From Atherix ibis (taxonomy: Eukaryota > Arthropoda > Insecta > Diptera > Athericidae), in the NCBI GenBank assembly GCA_958298945.1, contig OY282608.1:73332806-73396805 (forward strand): a stretch of DNA of 64,000 nt. The letters are read 5' to 3'. The notes under the pieces are model-generated. The model saw only the letters and a program-made list of their open reading frames with translations, did not search any database and was not told the DNA's origin. Positions 53,570-64,000 of the stretch are shown in pieces (the first letter of the stretch is position 1; each line of letters starts with the position of its first letter). Position numbers and translations under genes: made by a program.

Positions 53570-56500
53570 ACCAACAAACAAACAAACCAACAAACCAACA
53601 AACACACAAACCAACAAACCAACAAGCCAACAAACCAATAAACCAACAAAAAATAAACCAACAAACCAACAAACCAACAAACAAATAAACCAACAAACCA
53701 ACAAACCAACAACCAAACAAACCAACAAGCCAACAAGCCAACAAACCAGCAAGCCAATAAACGAACAAACCAACAAACCAACAAACCAACAAACCAACAA
53801 GTCAACAAACCAACAAACCAACAAACAAATAATCGAACTAACCAACACACTAATAAACAAATAAACCAACAAACCAACAAACCAAAAAACCAACAAGCCA
53901 ACAAGCCAACAAACCAACAAACCAACAATCCAACAAACGGACAAACCAACAAACCAACAAGCCAACAAACCAACAAACCAACAAACGAACAAACCAACAA
54001 ACCAACAAACCAACAAACCAACAAACCAACCAACAAACCAACAAACAAACAAACCAACAAACCAAGTAACCAACAAAAAAACAAAACAACAAACCAACAA
54101 ACCAACAAACCAACAAGCCAACAAGCCAACAAACCAACAAGCCAACAAACCAACAACCCAACAAACCAACAAACGAACAAACAAACAAACCAACAAACCA
54201 AGTAACGAAAAAACCAACAAACCAACAAACCAACAAGCCAACAAACCAACAAGCCAACAAGCCAACAAATCAACAAACCAACAAACCAACAAACCAACAA
54301 TCCAACAAGCCAACAAGCCAAAAAACCAACAAACCAACAAACCAACAAACCAAAAAACCAACAAACGAACAAACCAACAAACCAACAAACCAACAAACAA
54401 ACAAACCAACAAACCAACAAACTAACAAACCAACAAACCAACAAACCATCAAACCAACAAACCAACAAACCAACAAACCAACAAACCAACAAACCAACAA
54501 ACCAACAAACCATGTAACCAACCAACAAACAAAACAACAAACCAACAAACCAATAAGTCAACAAGCCAACAAACCAACAAGCCAACAAACCAACAACCCA
54601 ACAAACCAACAAACGAATAAAACCAACAAACCAACAAACGAACAAACCAACAAAGCAAGCAACGAAAAAACCAACAAACCAACAAACCAACAAACCAACA
54701 AGCCAACAAACCAACAAGCCAACAAGCCAACAAACCAACAAACCAACAAACCAACAAACCAACAAACCAACAATCCAACAAGCCAACAAGCCAAAAAACC
54801 AACAAACTAACAAACCAACAAACCAAAAAACCAACAAACGAACAAACCAACAAACCAACAAACCCACAAACCAACAAACCAACAAACCAACAAACCAACA
54901 AACCAACAAACCAACAAACCAAGAAACCAACAAACCAACAAACCAACAAACCAACAAACCAACAAACCAACAAACCAACAAACCAACAAGCCAACAAACT
55001 AACAAGACAACAAACGAGCAAACCAACAAACAAACAAACAAACAAACCAACAAACCATAAACCAACAAACCAACAAACCAACAAACAAACAAACCAACAA
55101 ACCAACAAACCAACAAACCAAGAAACCAACAAGCCAACAAACCAATAAACCAACAAAAAATAAACCAACAAACCAACAAACCAACAAACAAATAAACCAA
55201 CAAACCAACAAACCAACAACCAAACAAACCAACAAGCCAACAAGCCAACAAACCAGCAAGCCAACAAATGAACAAACCAACAAACCAACAAACCAACAAA
55301 CCAACAAGTCAACAAACCAACAAACCAACAAACAAATAATCGAACAAACCAACAAGCCAACAAACCAACAAACCAACAAGCCAACAAACCAACAAACCAA
55401 CAGACGAACAAACAAACAAAAAAAAAAAAACCAACAAACCAACAAACGAACAAACCAACAAACCAAGAAACCACCAAACCAACAAACCAAAAAACAAACA
55501 AACCAACAAACCAACAAACCAACAAACCAACAAACCTGCAAGCCAACAAACAAAAAAACCAAAAAAACAACAAACCAACAAACCAACAAACCAACAAGCC
55601 AACAAGCCAACAAACCAACATTCCAACAAACGAACAAACCAACAAACCAACAAGCCAACAAACCAACAAACGGACAAAGCAACAAACCAACAAACCAACA
55701 AACCAACAAACCAAGTAACCAACAAATAAACAAAACAACAAACCAACAAACCAACAAACCAACAAGCCAACAAGCCAACAAACCAACAAGCCAACAAACC
55801 AACAACCCAACAAACCAACAAACGAACAAACCAACAAACCAACAAACGAACAAACCAACAAACCAAGTAACGAAAAAACCAACAAACAAACAAACCAACA
55901 AGCCAACAAACCAACAAGCCAACAAGCCAACAAACCAACAAACCAACAAACCAACAAACCAACAATCCAACAAGCCAACAAGCCAAAAAACTAACAAACC
56001 AACAAACCAACAAACCAAAAAACCAACAAACGAACAAACCAACAAACCAACAAACCAACAAACCAACAAACCAACAAACCAACAAACCAACAAACCAACA
56101 AACCAACAAGCCAACAAGCCAACAAACTAACAAGACAACAAACGAGCAAACCAACAAACAACCAAAAAACAAACCAACAAACCAACAAACCAACAAACCA
56201 ACAAACCAACAAACCAACAAACCAACAAACCAACAAACCAACAAACAAACAAACCAACAAACCAACAAACCAACAAACCAACAAACCAACAAACCAACAA
56301 GCCAACAAACCAATAAACCAACAAAAAATAAACCAACAAACCGACAAACCAACAAACAAATAAACCAACAAACCAACAAACCAACAAACAAACAAACCAA
56401 CAAGCCAACAAGCCAACAAACCAGCAAGCCAACAAACGAACAAACCAACAAACCAACAAACCAACTAACCAACAAGTCAACAAACCAACAAACCAACAAA

Positions 56501-57200
56501 CCAACAAACCAACAAACCAACAAGCCAACAAGCCAATAAACCAACAAACGAACAAACGAACAAACCAACAAGCCAACAAACCAACAAACCAACAAACGGA
56601 CAAACCAACAAACCAACAAACCAACAAACCAACAAACCAACAAGCTAACAAACCAATAAAGCAACAAACGAACAAACGAACAAACCACCAAAACCAACAA
56701 ACCAACAAACCAACAAGCCAACAAACCAACAAACCAACAAGCCAACAAACCAACAAAAAAACAAACCAACAAGCCAACAAACAAACAAACCAACAAGCCA
56801 ACAAATCAACAAACCAACAAACGAACAAACCAACAAACCAACAAACCAACAAACCAACAAACCAACAAACCAACAAGCCAACAAGCCAATAAACCAACAA
56901 ACGAACAAACGAACAAACCAACAAGCCAACAAACCAACAAACGGACAAACCAACAAACCAACAAACCAACAAACCAACAAACCAACAAGCTAACAAACCA
57001 ATAAAGCAACAAACGAACAAACGAACAAACCACCAAAACTAACAAACCAACAAACCAACAAACCAACAAACCAAGAAACCAACAAACCAATAAACCAACA
57101 AACCAACAAACCAACAAACCAACAAACCAACAAACCAACAAGCCAACAAGCCAACAAACTAACAAGACAACAAAAGAGGAAACCAACAAACAAACAAACA
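53570..57200. repeat. About 3.6-kb tandem duplication, copy 1
   Basis: This copy aligns to 57.2-60.84 kb at offsets falling from 3652 to 3644, 3636, 3620 and 3612 bp. That means copy 2 loses 8-bp or 24-bp blocks stepwise. It contains ACACAC at 53602, CCATGTAACC near 54,510, an A13 tract at 55418-55430, C-type CCACCAAACC near 55,475 and an AAAAGAGG variant of the CTAACAAGAC mark near 57,176. Confidence 0.86.
55418..55430. repeat. A13 homopolymer
   Basis: Thirteen A follow CAGACGAACAAACAAAC. The duplicate at 59058-59074 is 17 A in the same total interval, because one AAAC unit has become all A. On the - strand this is a T tract within G/T-rich repeat. Confidence 0.88.
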
Positions 57201-60200
57201 AACAAACCAACAAACCAACGAACCAACAAACAAACAAACCAACAAACCAACAAACACACAAACCAACAAAACAACAAGCCAACAAACCAATAAACCAACA
57301 AAAAATAAACCAACAAACCAACAAACCAACAAACAAATAAACCAACAAACCAACAAACCAACAACCAAACAAACCAACAAGCCAACAAGCCAACAAACCA
57401 GCAAGCCAATAAACGAACAAACCAACAAACCAACAAACCAACAAACCAACAAGTCAACAAACCAACAAACCAACAAACAAATAATCGAACTAACCAACAC
57501 ACTAATAAACAAATAAACCAACAAACCAACAAACCAAAAAACCAACAAGCCAACAAGCCAACAAACCAACAAACCAACAATCCAACAAACGGACAAACCA
57601 ACAAACCAACAAGCCAACAAACCAACAAACCAACAAACGAACAAACCAACAAACCAACAAACCAACAAACCAACAAACCAACCAACAAACCAACAAACAA
57701 ACAAACCAACAAACCAAGTAACCAACAAAAAAACAAAACAACAAACCAACAAACCAACAAACCAACAAGCCAACAAGCCAACAAACCAACAAGCCAACAA
57801 ACCAACAACCCAACAAACCAACAAACGAACAAACAAACAAACCAACAAACCAAGTAACGAAAAAACCAACAAACCAACAAACCAACAAGCCAACAAACCA
57901 ACAAGCCAACAAGCCAACAAATCAACAAACCAACAAACCAACAAACCAACAATCCAACAAGCCAACAAGCCAAAAAACCAACAAACCAACAAACCAACAA
58001 ACCAAAAAACCAACAAACGAACAAACCAACAAACCAACAAACCAACAAACAAACAAACCAACAAACCAACAAACTAACAAACCAACAAACCAACAAACCA
58101 TCAAACCAACAAACCAACAAACCAACAAACCAACAAACCAACAAACCAACAAACCATGTAACCAACCAACAAACAAAACAACAAACCAACAAACCAATAA
58201 GTCAACAAGCCAACAAACCAACAAGCCAACAAACCAACAACCCAACAAACCAACAAACGAATAAAACCAACAAACCAACAAACGAACAAACCAACAAAGC
58301 AAGTAACGAAAAAACCAACAAACCAACAAACCAACAAACCAACAAGCCAACAAACCAACAAGCCAACAAGCCAACAAACCAACAAACCAACAAACCAACA
58401 AACCAACAAACCAACAATCCAACAAGCCAACAAGCCAAAAAACCAACAAACCAACAAACCAACAAACCAAAAAACCAACAAACGAACAAACCAACAAACC
58501 AACAAACCCACAAACCAACAAACCAACAAACCAACAAACCAACAAACCAACAAACCAACAAACCAAGAAACCAACAAACCAACAAACCAACAAACCAACA
58601 AACCAACAAACCAACAAACCAACAAACCAACAAGCCAACAAACTAACAAGACAACAAACGAGCAAACCAACAAACAAACAAACAAACAAACCAACAAACC
58701 ATAAACCAACAAACCAACAAACCAACAAACAAACAAACCAACAAACCAACAAACCAACAAACCAAGAAACCAACAAGCCAACAAACCAATAAACCAACAA
58801 AAAATAAACCAACAAACCAACAAACCAACAAACAAATAAACCAACAAACCAACAAACCAACAACCAAACAAACCAACAAGCCAACAAGCCAACAAACCAG
58901 CAAGCCAACAAATGAACAAACCAACAAACCAACAAACCAACAAACCAACAAGTCAACAAACCAACAAACCAACAAACAAATAATCGAACAAACCAACAAG
59001 CCAACAAACCAACAAACCAACAAGCCAACAAACCAACAAACCAACAGACGAACAAACAAAAAAAAAAAAAAAAACCAACAAACCAACAAACGAACAAACC
59101 AACAAACCAAGAAACCACCAAACCAACAAACCAAAAAACAAACAAACCAACAAACCAACAAACCAACAAACCAACAAACCTGCAAGCCAACAAACAAAAA
59201 AACCAAAAAAACAACAAACCAACAAACCAACAAGCCAACAAGCCAACAAACCAACATTCCAACAAACGAACAAACCAACAAACCAACAAGCCAACAAACC
59301 AACAAACGGACAAAGCAACAAACCAACAAACCAACAAACCAACAAACCAAGTAACCAACAAATAAACAAAACAACAAACCAACAAACCAACAAACCAACA
59401 AGCCAACAAGCCAACAAACCAACAAGCCAACAAACCAACAACCCAACAAACCAACAAACGAACAAACCAACAAACCAACAAACGAACAAACCAACAAACC
59501 AAGTAACGAAAAAACCAACAAACAAACAAACCAACAAGCCAACAAACCAACAAGCCAACAAGCCAACAAACCAACAAACCAACAAACCAACAAACCAACA
59601 ATCCAACAAGCCAACAAGCCAAAAAACTAACAAACCAACAAACCAACAAACCAAAAAACCAACAAACGAACAAACCAACAAACCAACAAACCAACAAACC
59701 AACAAACCAACAAACCAACAAACCAACAAACCAACAAACCAACAAGCCAACAAGCCAACAAACTAACAAGACAACAAACGAGCAAACCAACAAACAACCA
59801 AAAAACAAACCAACAAACCAACAAACCAACAAACCAACAAACCAACAAACCAACAAACCAACAAACCAACAAACCAACAAACAAACAAACCAACAAACCA
59901 ACAAACCAACAAACCAACAAACCAACAAACCAACAAGCCAACAAACCAATAAACCAACAAAAAATAAACCAACAAACCGACAAACCAACAAACAAATAAA
60001 CCAACAAACCAACAAACCAACAAACAAACAAACCAACAAGCCAACAAGCCAACAAACCAGCAAGCCAACAAACGAACAAACCAACAAACCAACAAACCAA
60101 CTAACCAACAAGTCAACAAACCAACAAACCAACAAACCAACAAACCAACAAACCAACAAGCCAACAAGCCAATAAACCAACAAACGAACAAACGAACAAA

Positions 60201-60840
60201 CCAACAAGCCAACAAACCAACAAACCAACAAACGGACAAACCAACAAACCAACAAACCAACAAACCAACAAACCAACAAGCTAACAAACCAATAAAGCAA
60301 CAAACGAACAAACGAACAAACCACCAAAACCAACAAACCAACAAACCAACAAGCCAACAAACCAACAAACCAACAAGCCAACAAACCAACAAAAAAACAA
60401 ACCAACAAGCCAACAAACAAACAAACCAACAAGCCAACAAATCAACAAACCAACAAACGAACAAACCAACAAACCAACAAACCAACAAACAAACAAGCCA
60501 ACAAGCCAATAAACCAACAAACGAACAAACGAACAAACCAACAAGCCAACAAACCAACAAACGGACAAACCAACAAACCAACAAACCAACAAACCAACAA
60601 ACCAACAAGCTAACAAACCAATAAAGCAACAAACGAACAAACGAACAAACCACCAAAACTAACAAACCAACAAACCAACAAACCAACAAACCAAGAAACC
60701 AACAAACCAATAAACCAACAAACCAACAAACCAACAAACCAACAAACCAACAAGCCAACAAGCCAACAAACTAACAAGACAACAAAAGAGGAAACCAACA
60801 AACAAACAAACAAACAAACCAACAAACCAACGAACCAATA
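57201..60840. repeat. About 3.6-kb tandem duplication, copy 2
   Basis: The order of marks matches copy 1: ACACAC at 57254, CCATGTAACC near 58,155, the A17 tract, CCACCAAACC near 59,117 and AAAAGAGG near 60,788. A 24-bp loss is visible near 60,488, where three units are missing relative to about 56.86 kb. Small multiples of 8 account for most of the remaining length change. Confidence 0.86.
59058..59074. repeat. A17 homopolymer
   Basis: This is the longest single-base run I see in the window. It corresponds to the A13 tract of copy 1, with one C replaced by A joining the run to the preceding AAA. Confidence 0.88.
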
Positions 60841-61064
60841 AACCAACAAACCAACAAACCAACAAACCAACAAACCAACAAACCAACAAACCAACAAACC
60901 AACAAACCAACAAGCCAACAAACCAATAAACCAACAAAAAATAAACCAACAAACCAACAAACAAATAAACCAACAAACCAACAAACCAACAACCAAACAA
61001 ACCAACAAGCCAACAAGCCAACAAACCAGCAAGCCAACAAACGAACAAACCAACAAACCAACAA

Positions 61065-62110
61065 ACCAACATGTCAACAAACCAACAAACCAACAAACAA
61101 ATAATCGAACAAACCAACACACTAATAAACAAATAAACCAACAAACCAACAAACCAAAAAACCAACAAGCCAACAAGCCAACAAACCAACAAACCAACAA
61201 TCCAACAAACGGACAAACCAACAAACCAACAAGCCAACAAACCAACAAACCAACAGACGAACAAACCAACAAACCAACAAACCAACAAACCAACAAACCA
61301 ACCAACAAAACAACAAACAAACAAACCAACAAACCAAGTAACCAACAAATAAACAAAACAACAAACCAACAAACCAACAAACCAACAAGCCAACAAGCTA
61401 ACAAACCAACAAGCCAACAAACCAACAACCCAACAAACCAACAAACGAACAAACCAACAAACCAACAAACGAACAAACCAACAAACCAAGTAACGAAAAA
61501 ACCAACAAACCAACAAACCAACAAGCCAACAAACCAACAAGCCAACAAGCCAACAAACCAAAAAAACCAACAATCCAACAAGCCAACAAGCCAAAAAACC
61601 AACAAACCAACAAACCAACAAACCAAAAAACCAACAAACGAACAAACCAACAAACCAACAAACCAATAAACCAACAAACCAACAAACCAACAAACCAACA
61701 AACCAAAAAACCAACAAACCAACAAACCAACAAACCAACAAACCAACAAAACAACAAACCAACAAACCAACAAACCAACAAACCCACAAACCAACAAACC
61801 AACAAACCAACAAACCAACAAGCCAACAAGCCAACAAACTAACAAGACAACAAACGAGCAAACCAACAAACAAACAAACAAACAAACCAACAAACCTACA
61901 AACCAACAAACCAACAAACCAACAAACCAACAAACAAACAAACCAACAAACCAACAAACCAACAAACCAACAAACCAACAAACCAACAAACCAACAAACC
62001 AACAAACCAACAAACCAACAACCCAACAAACCAACAAACCAACAAACCAACAAACCAACAAGCCAACAAGCCAACAAACTAACAAGACAACAAAAGAGGA
62101 AACCAACAAA
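61065..62110. repeat. About 1.85-1.87-kb offset duplication, copy 1
   Basis: CATGTCAAC with ATG at 61071, the AATAATCGAAC and CACACTAATAAAC series, AGTAACC near 61,339, AGTAACG near 61,490 and the AAAAGAGG variant near 62,098 all recur about 1868 to 1851 bp downstream. The 17-bp drop in offset equals two 8-bp units plus one base; the extra base is an A7 versus A6 run (near 61,560 versus 63,428). Confidence 0.8.
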
Positions 62111-62932
62111 CAAACAAACAAACAAACCAACAAACCAACGAACCAACAAACCAACAAACCAACAAACAAACAAACCAACAAACCAACAATCCAACAAACC
62201 AACAAACCAACAAGCCAACAAACCAATAAACCAACAAAAAATAAACCAACAAACCAACAAACTAATAAACAAATAAACCAACAAACCAACAAATCAACAA
62301 ACCAAAAAACCAACAAGACAACAAGCCAACAAACCAACAAACCAACAATCCAACAAACGGACAAACCAACAAACCAACAAGCCAACAAACCAATAAACCA
62401 ACAAAAAATAAACCAACAAACCAACAAACCAACAAATAAATAAACCAACAAACAAACAAACCAACAACCAAACAAACCAACAAGCCAACAAGCCAACAAA
62501 CCAGCAAGCCAACAAACCAACAAACCAACAAACCAACAAACCAACAAACCAACAAACCAACAAACCAACAAACCAACAAACCAACAAACCAACAAACCAA
62601 CAAACCAACAAACCCACAAACCAACAAACCAACAAACCAACAAACCAACAAGCCAACAAGCCAACAAACTAACAAGAAAACAAACGAGCAAACCAACAAA
62701 CAAACAAACAAATAAACCAACAAACCAAACAAACCAACAAACCAACAAACCAACAAACCAACAAACAAACAAACCAACAAACCAACAAACCAACAAACCA
62801 ACAAACCAACAAACCAACAAACCAACAAACCAACAAACCAACAAACCAACAAACCAACAACCCAACAAACCAACAAACCAACAAACCAACAAACCAACAA
62901 GCCAACAAACGAACAAACCAACAAACCAACAA

Positions 62933-63960
62933 ACCAACATGTCAACAAACCAACAAACCAACAAACAAATAATCGAACAAACCAACACACTAATAAACAA
63001 ATAAACCAACAAACCAACAAACCAAAAAACCAACAAGCCAACAAGCCAACAAACCAACAAACCAACAATCCAACAAACGGACAAACCAACAAACCAAAAA
63101 GCCAACACACCAACAAACCAACAGACGAACAAACCAACAAACCAACAAACCAACAAACCAACAAACCAACCAACAAAACAACAAACAAACAAACCAACAA
63201 ACCAAGTAACCAACAAATAAACAAAACAACAAACCAACAAACCAACAAACCAACAAGCCAACAAGCTAACAAACCAACAAGCCAACAAACCAACAACCCA
63301 ACAAACCAACAAACGAACAAACCAACAAACCAACAAACGAACAAACCAACAAACCAAGTAACGAAAAAACCAACAAACCAACAAACCAACAAGCCAACAA
63401 ACCAACAAGCCAACAAGCCAACAAACCAAAAAACCAACAATCCAACAAGCCAACAAGCCAACAAACCAACAAACCAACAAACCAACAAACCAAAAAACCA
63501 ACAAACGAACAAACAAACAAACCAACAAACCAATAAACCAACAAACCAACAAACCAACAAACCAACAAACCAAAAAACCAACAAACCAACAAACCAACAA
63601 ACCAACAAACCAACAAAACAACAAACCAACAAACCAACAAACCAACAAACCCACAAACCAACAAACCAACAAACCAACAAACCAACAAGCCAACAAGCCA
63701 ACAAACTAACAAGACAACAAACGAGCAAACCAACAAACAAACAAACAAACAAACCAACAAACCAACAAACCAACAAACCAACAAACCAACAAACCAACAA
63801 ACAAACAAACCAACAAACCAACAAACCAACAAACCAACAAACCAACAAACCAACAAACCAAGAAACCAACAAACCAACAAACCAACAACCCAACAAACCA
63901 ACAAACCAACAAACCAACAAACCAACAAACTAACAAGACAACAAAAGAGGAAACCAACAA
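62933..63960. repeat. About 1.85-1.87-kb offset duplication, copy 2
   Basis: This is the second copy of the segment at 61.07-62.11 kb, starting with ATG at 62939 and ending at AAAAGAGG (63949). The 0.8 kb between the copies (62.11-62.93 kb) is made of plain units with another CTAACAAGAC variant (AACAAGAAAAC) near 62.67 kb. The right edge of the window lies just beyond, still inside the array. Confidence 0.78.
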
Positions 63961-64000
63961 ACAAACAAACAAACAAACCAACAAACCAACGAACCAACAA

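Larger units (their letters stand above)
1..64000. repeat. 8-bp satellite array, unit CCAACAAA / TTTGTTGG
   Basis: The whole window is built from an 8-bp unit and close variants. Common variants, written from AAACCAAC, are AAACGAAC, AAGCCAAC, AAACAAAC, AAACCAAA, AAACCAAG, AAATCAAC, AAACTAAC and AAACCAAT. The + strand is almost only A and C, with G a minor component and T rare, so the - strand is G/T-rich. The unit is a near-dimer of CAAC and AAAC, and 4-bp register slips (CCAACCAAC) occur repeatedly, as do 1-bp slips such as ACCACAAACC near 557. No stretch of ordinary complex sequence longer than a few bases was seen, and both ends lie within the array. It could be heterochromatic or subterminal satellite; location and host are not readable from the sequence. 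Confidence 0.97.
34200..64000. repeat. Family E: irregular units marked by CTAACAAGAC
   Basis: The mark CTAACAAGAC, usually followed by AACAAACGAGC and an AAAC tract, recurs near 35.03, 36.68, 38.47, 40.38, 41.69, 43.25, 44.17, 44.92, 45.93, 46.65, 47.86, 48.83, 49.50, 50.98, 51.68, 53.49, 55.00, 56.13, 57.16, 58.64, 59.76, 60.77, 61.84, 62.08, 62.67, 63.71 and 63.93 kb. Spacing runs from about 0.2 to 1.9 kb. Between marks lie recurrent modules: AAAAAATAAACC, AATAATCGAAC with CACACTAATAAAC, the AGTAACC/AGTAACG pair, and C-type pieces such as CCACCAAACC near 37.1, 37.5, 38.1, 38.9, 39.3, 43.7, 55.5 and 59.1 kb. No gene was seen. Confidence 0.82.

Noticed and set aside
55401..55440. Poly-A tail of an inserted retroelement (A13, also A17 at 59058)
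   Set aside because: Both flanks are ordinary array monomers, with no element body or target-site duplication, and the second tract is simply the duplicate copy.
1..64000. CRISPR-like array
   Set aside because: Periodic repeats are present but there are no unique spacers; the material between marks is the same 8-mer.
1..64000. Telomeric repeat tract
   Set aside because: The G/T strand resembles a telomeric G strand in being G/T-rich, but TTTGTTGG is not a telomere repeat I recognise. Its variants and multi-kilobase units are unlike terminal telomere tracts. A subtelomeric place is still possible.
1..64000. Naming a host species or calling the array a centromere
   Set aside because: Nothing in the window identifies a taxon, and higher-order satellite structure alone does not prove centromere function; that would need chromatin or cytological data.

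Overview
The window is one uninterrupted, strongly strand-asymmetric satellite array. Almost every base belongs to an 8-bp unit, CCAACAAA on the + strand (TTTGTTGG on the - strand), or to a one- or two-base variant of it. I find no supportable protein gene, RNA gene, mobile element, CRISPR array or promoter. Both edges lie inside the array, so it extends beyond the window. The organism cannot be identified from sequence like this. More than 64 kb of gene-free, hierarchically organised simple-sequence satellite is most like eukaryotic heterochromatin, but that is inference.

The unit explains the many long open frames. Eight is not a multiple of three, so a perfect array reads as the same stop-free 8-codon cycle in all three frames of each strand: LVCWFVGL on the - strand and NKPTNQQT on the + strand. 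Most - strand frames begin at TTG or GTG rather than ATG, and around 12.6-14.0 kb all three - strand frames are open at once.

The informative part is the order of variant units and rare punctuation marks (for example CATACGCAC, CGATC, TGGCCA, AGTAACG, CTAACAAGAC). They reveal at least three levels of organisation: the 8-mer, itself a near-dimer of AAAC and CAAC; sub-repeats of 128, 136, 200 and 480 bp; and higher-order units of about 1.4-5.6 kb, with a larger period near 10.5-10.65 kb.

Layout. 1 to about 17.16 kb: family A, about 3.6-kb units, two regular copies followed by recombined and partly deleted copies. About 17.16-19.77 kb: mosaic B, sharing modules with A and C. 19.77-22.25 kb: block D1. 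22.25-25.74 and 25.74-29.0 kb: two nearly identical 3482-bp copies, C1 and C2. 29.0-30.41 kb: a duplicated tail of C. 30.41-32.76 kb: D2, then a third diverged C start (C3) to about 34.2 kb. 34.2-64 kb: family E, shorter irregular units punctuated by CTAACAAGAC, containing tandem duplications of 480 bp, about 2.15-2.19 kb, about 3.61-3.65 kb and about 1.85-1.87 kb.

The pattern fits repeated unequal exchange or replication slippage within the array. Boundaries marked 'about' are good to tens of bases at best, because the flanks are the same satellite. Collapse, expansion or homopolymer error in assembly cannot be excluded from sequence alone.
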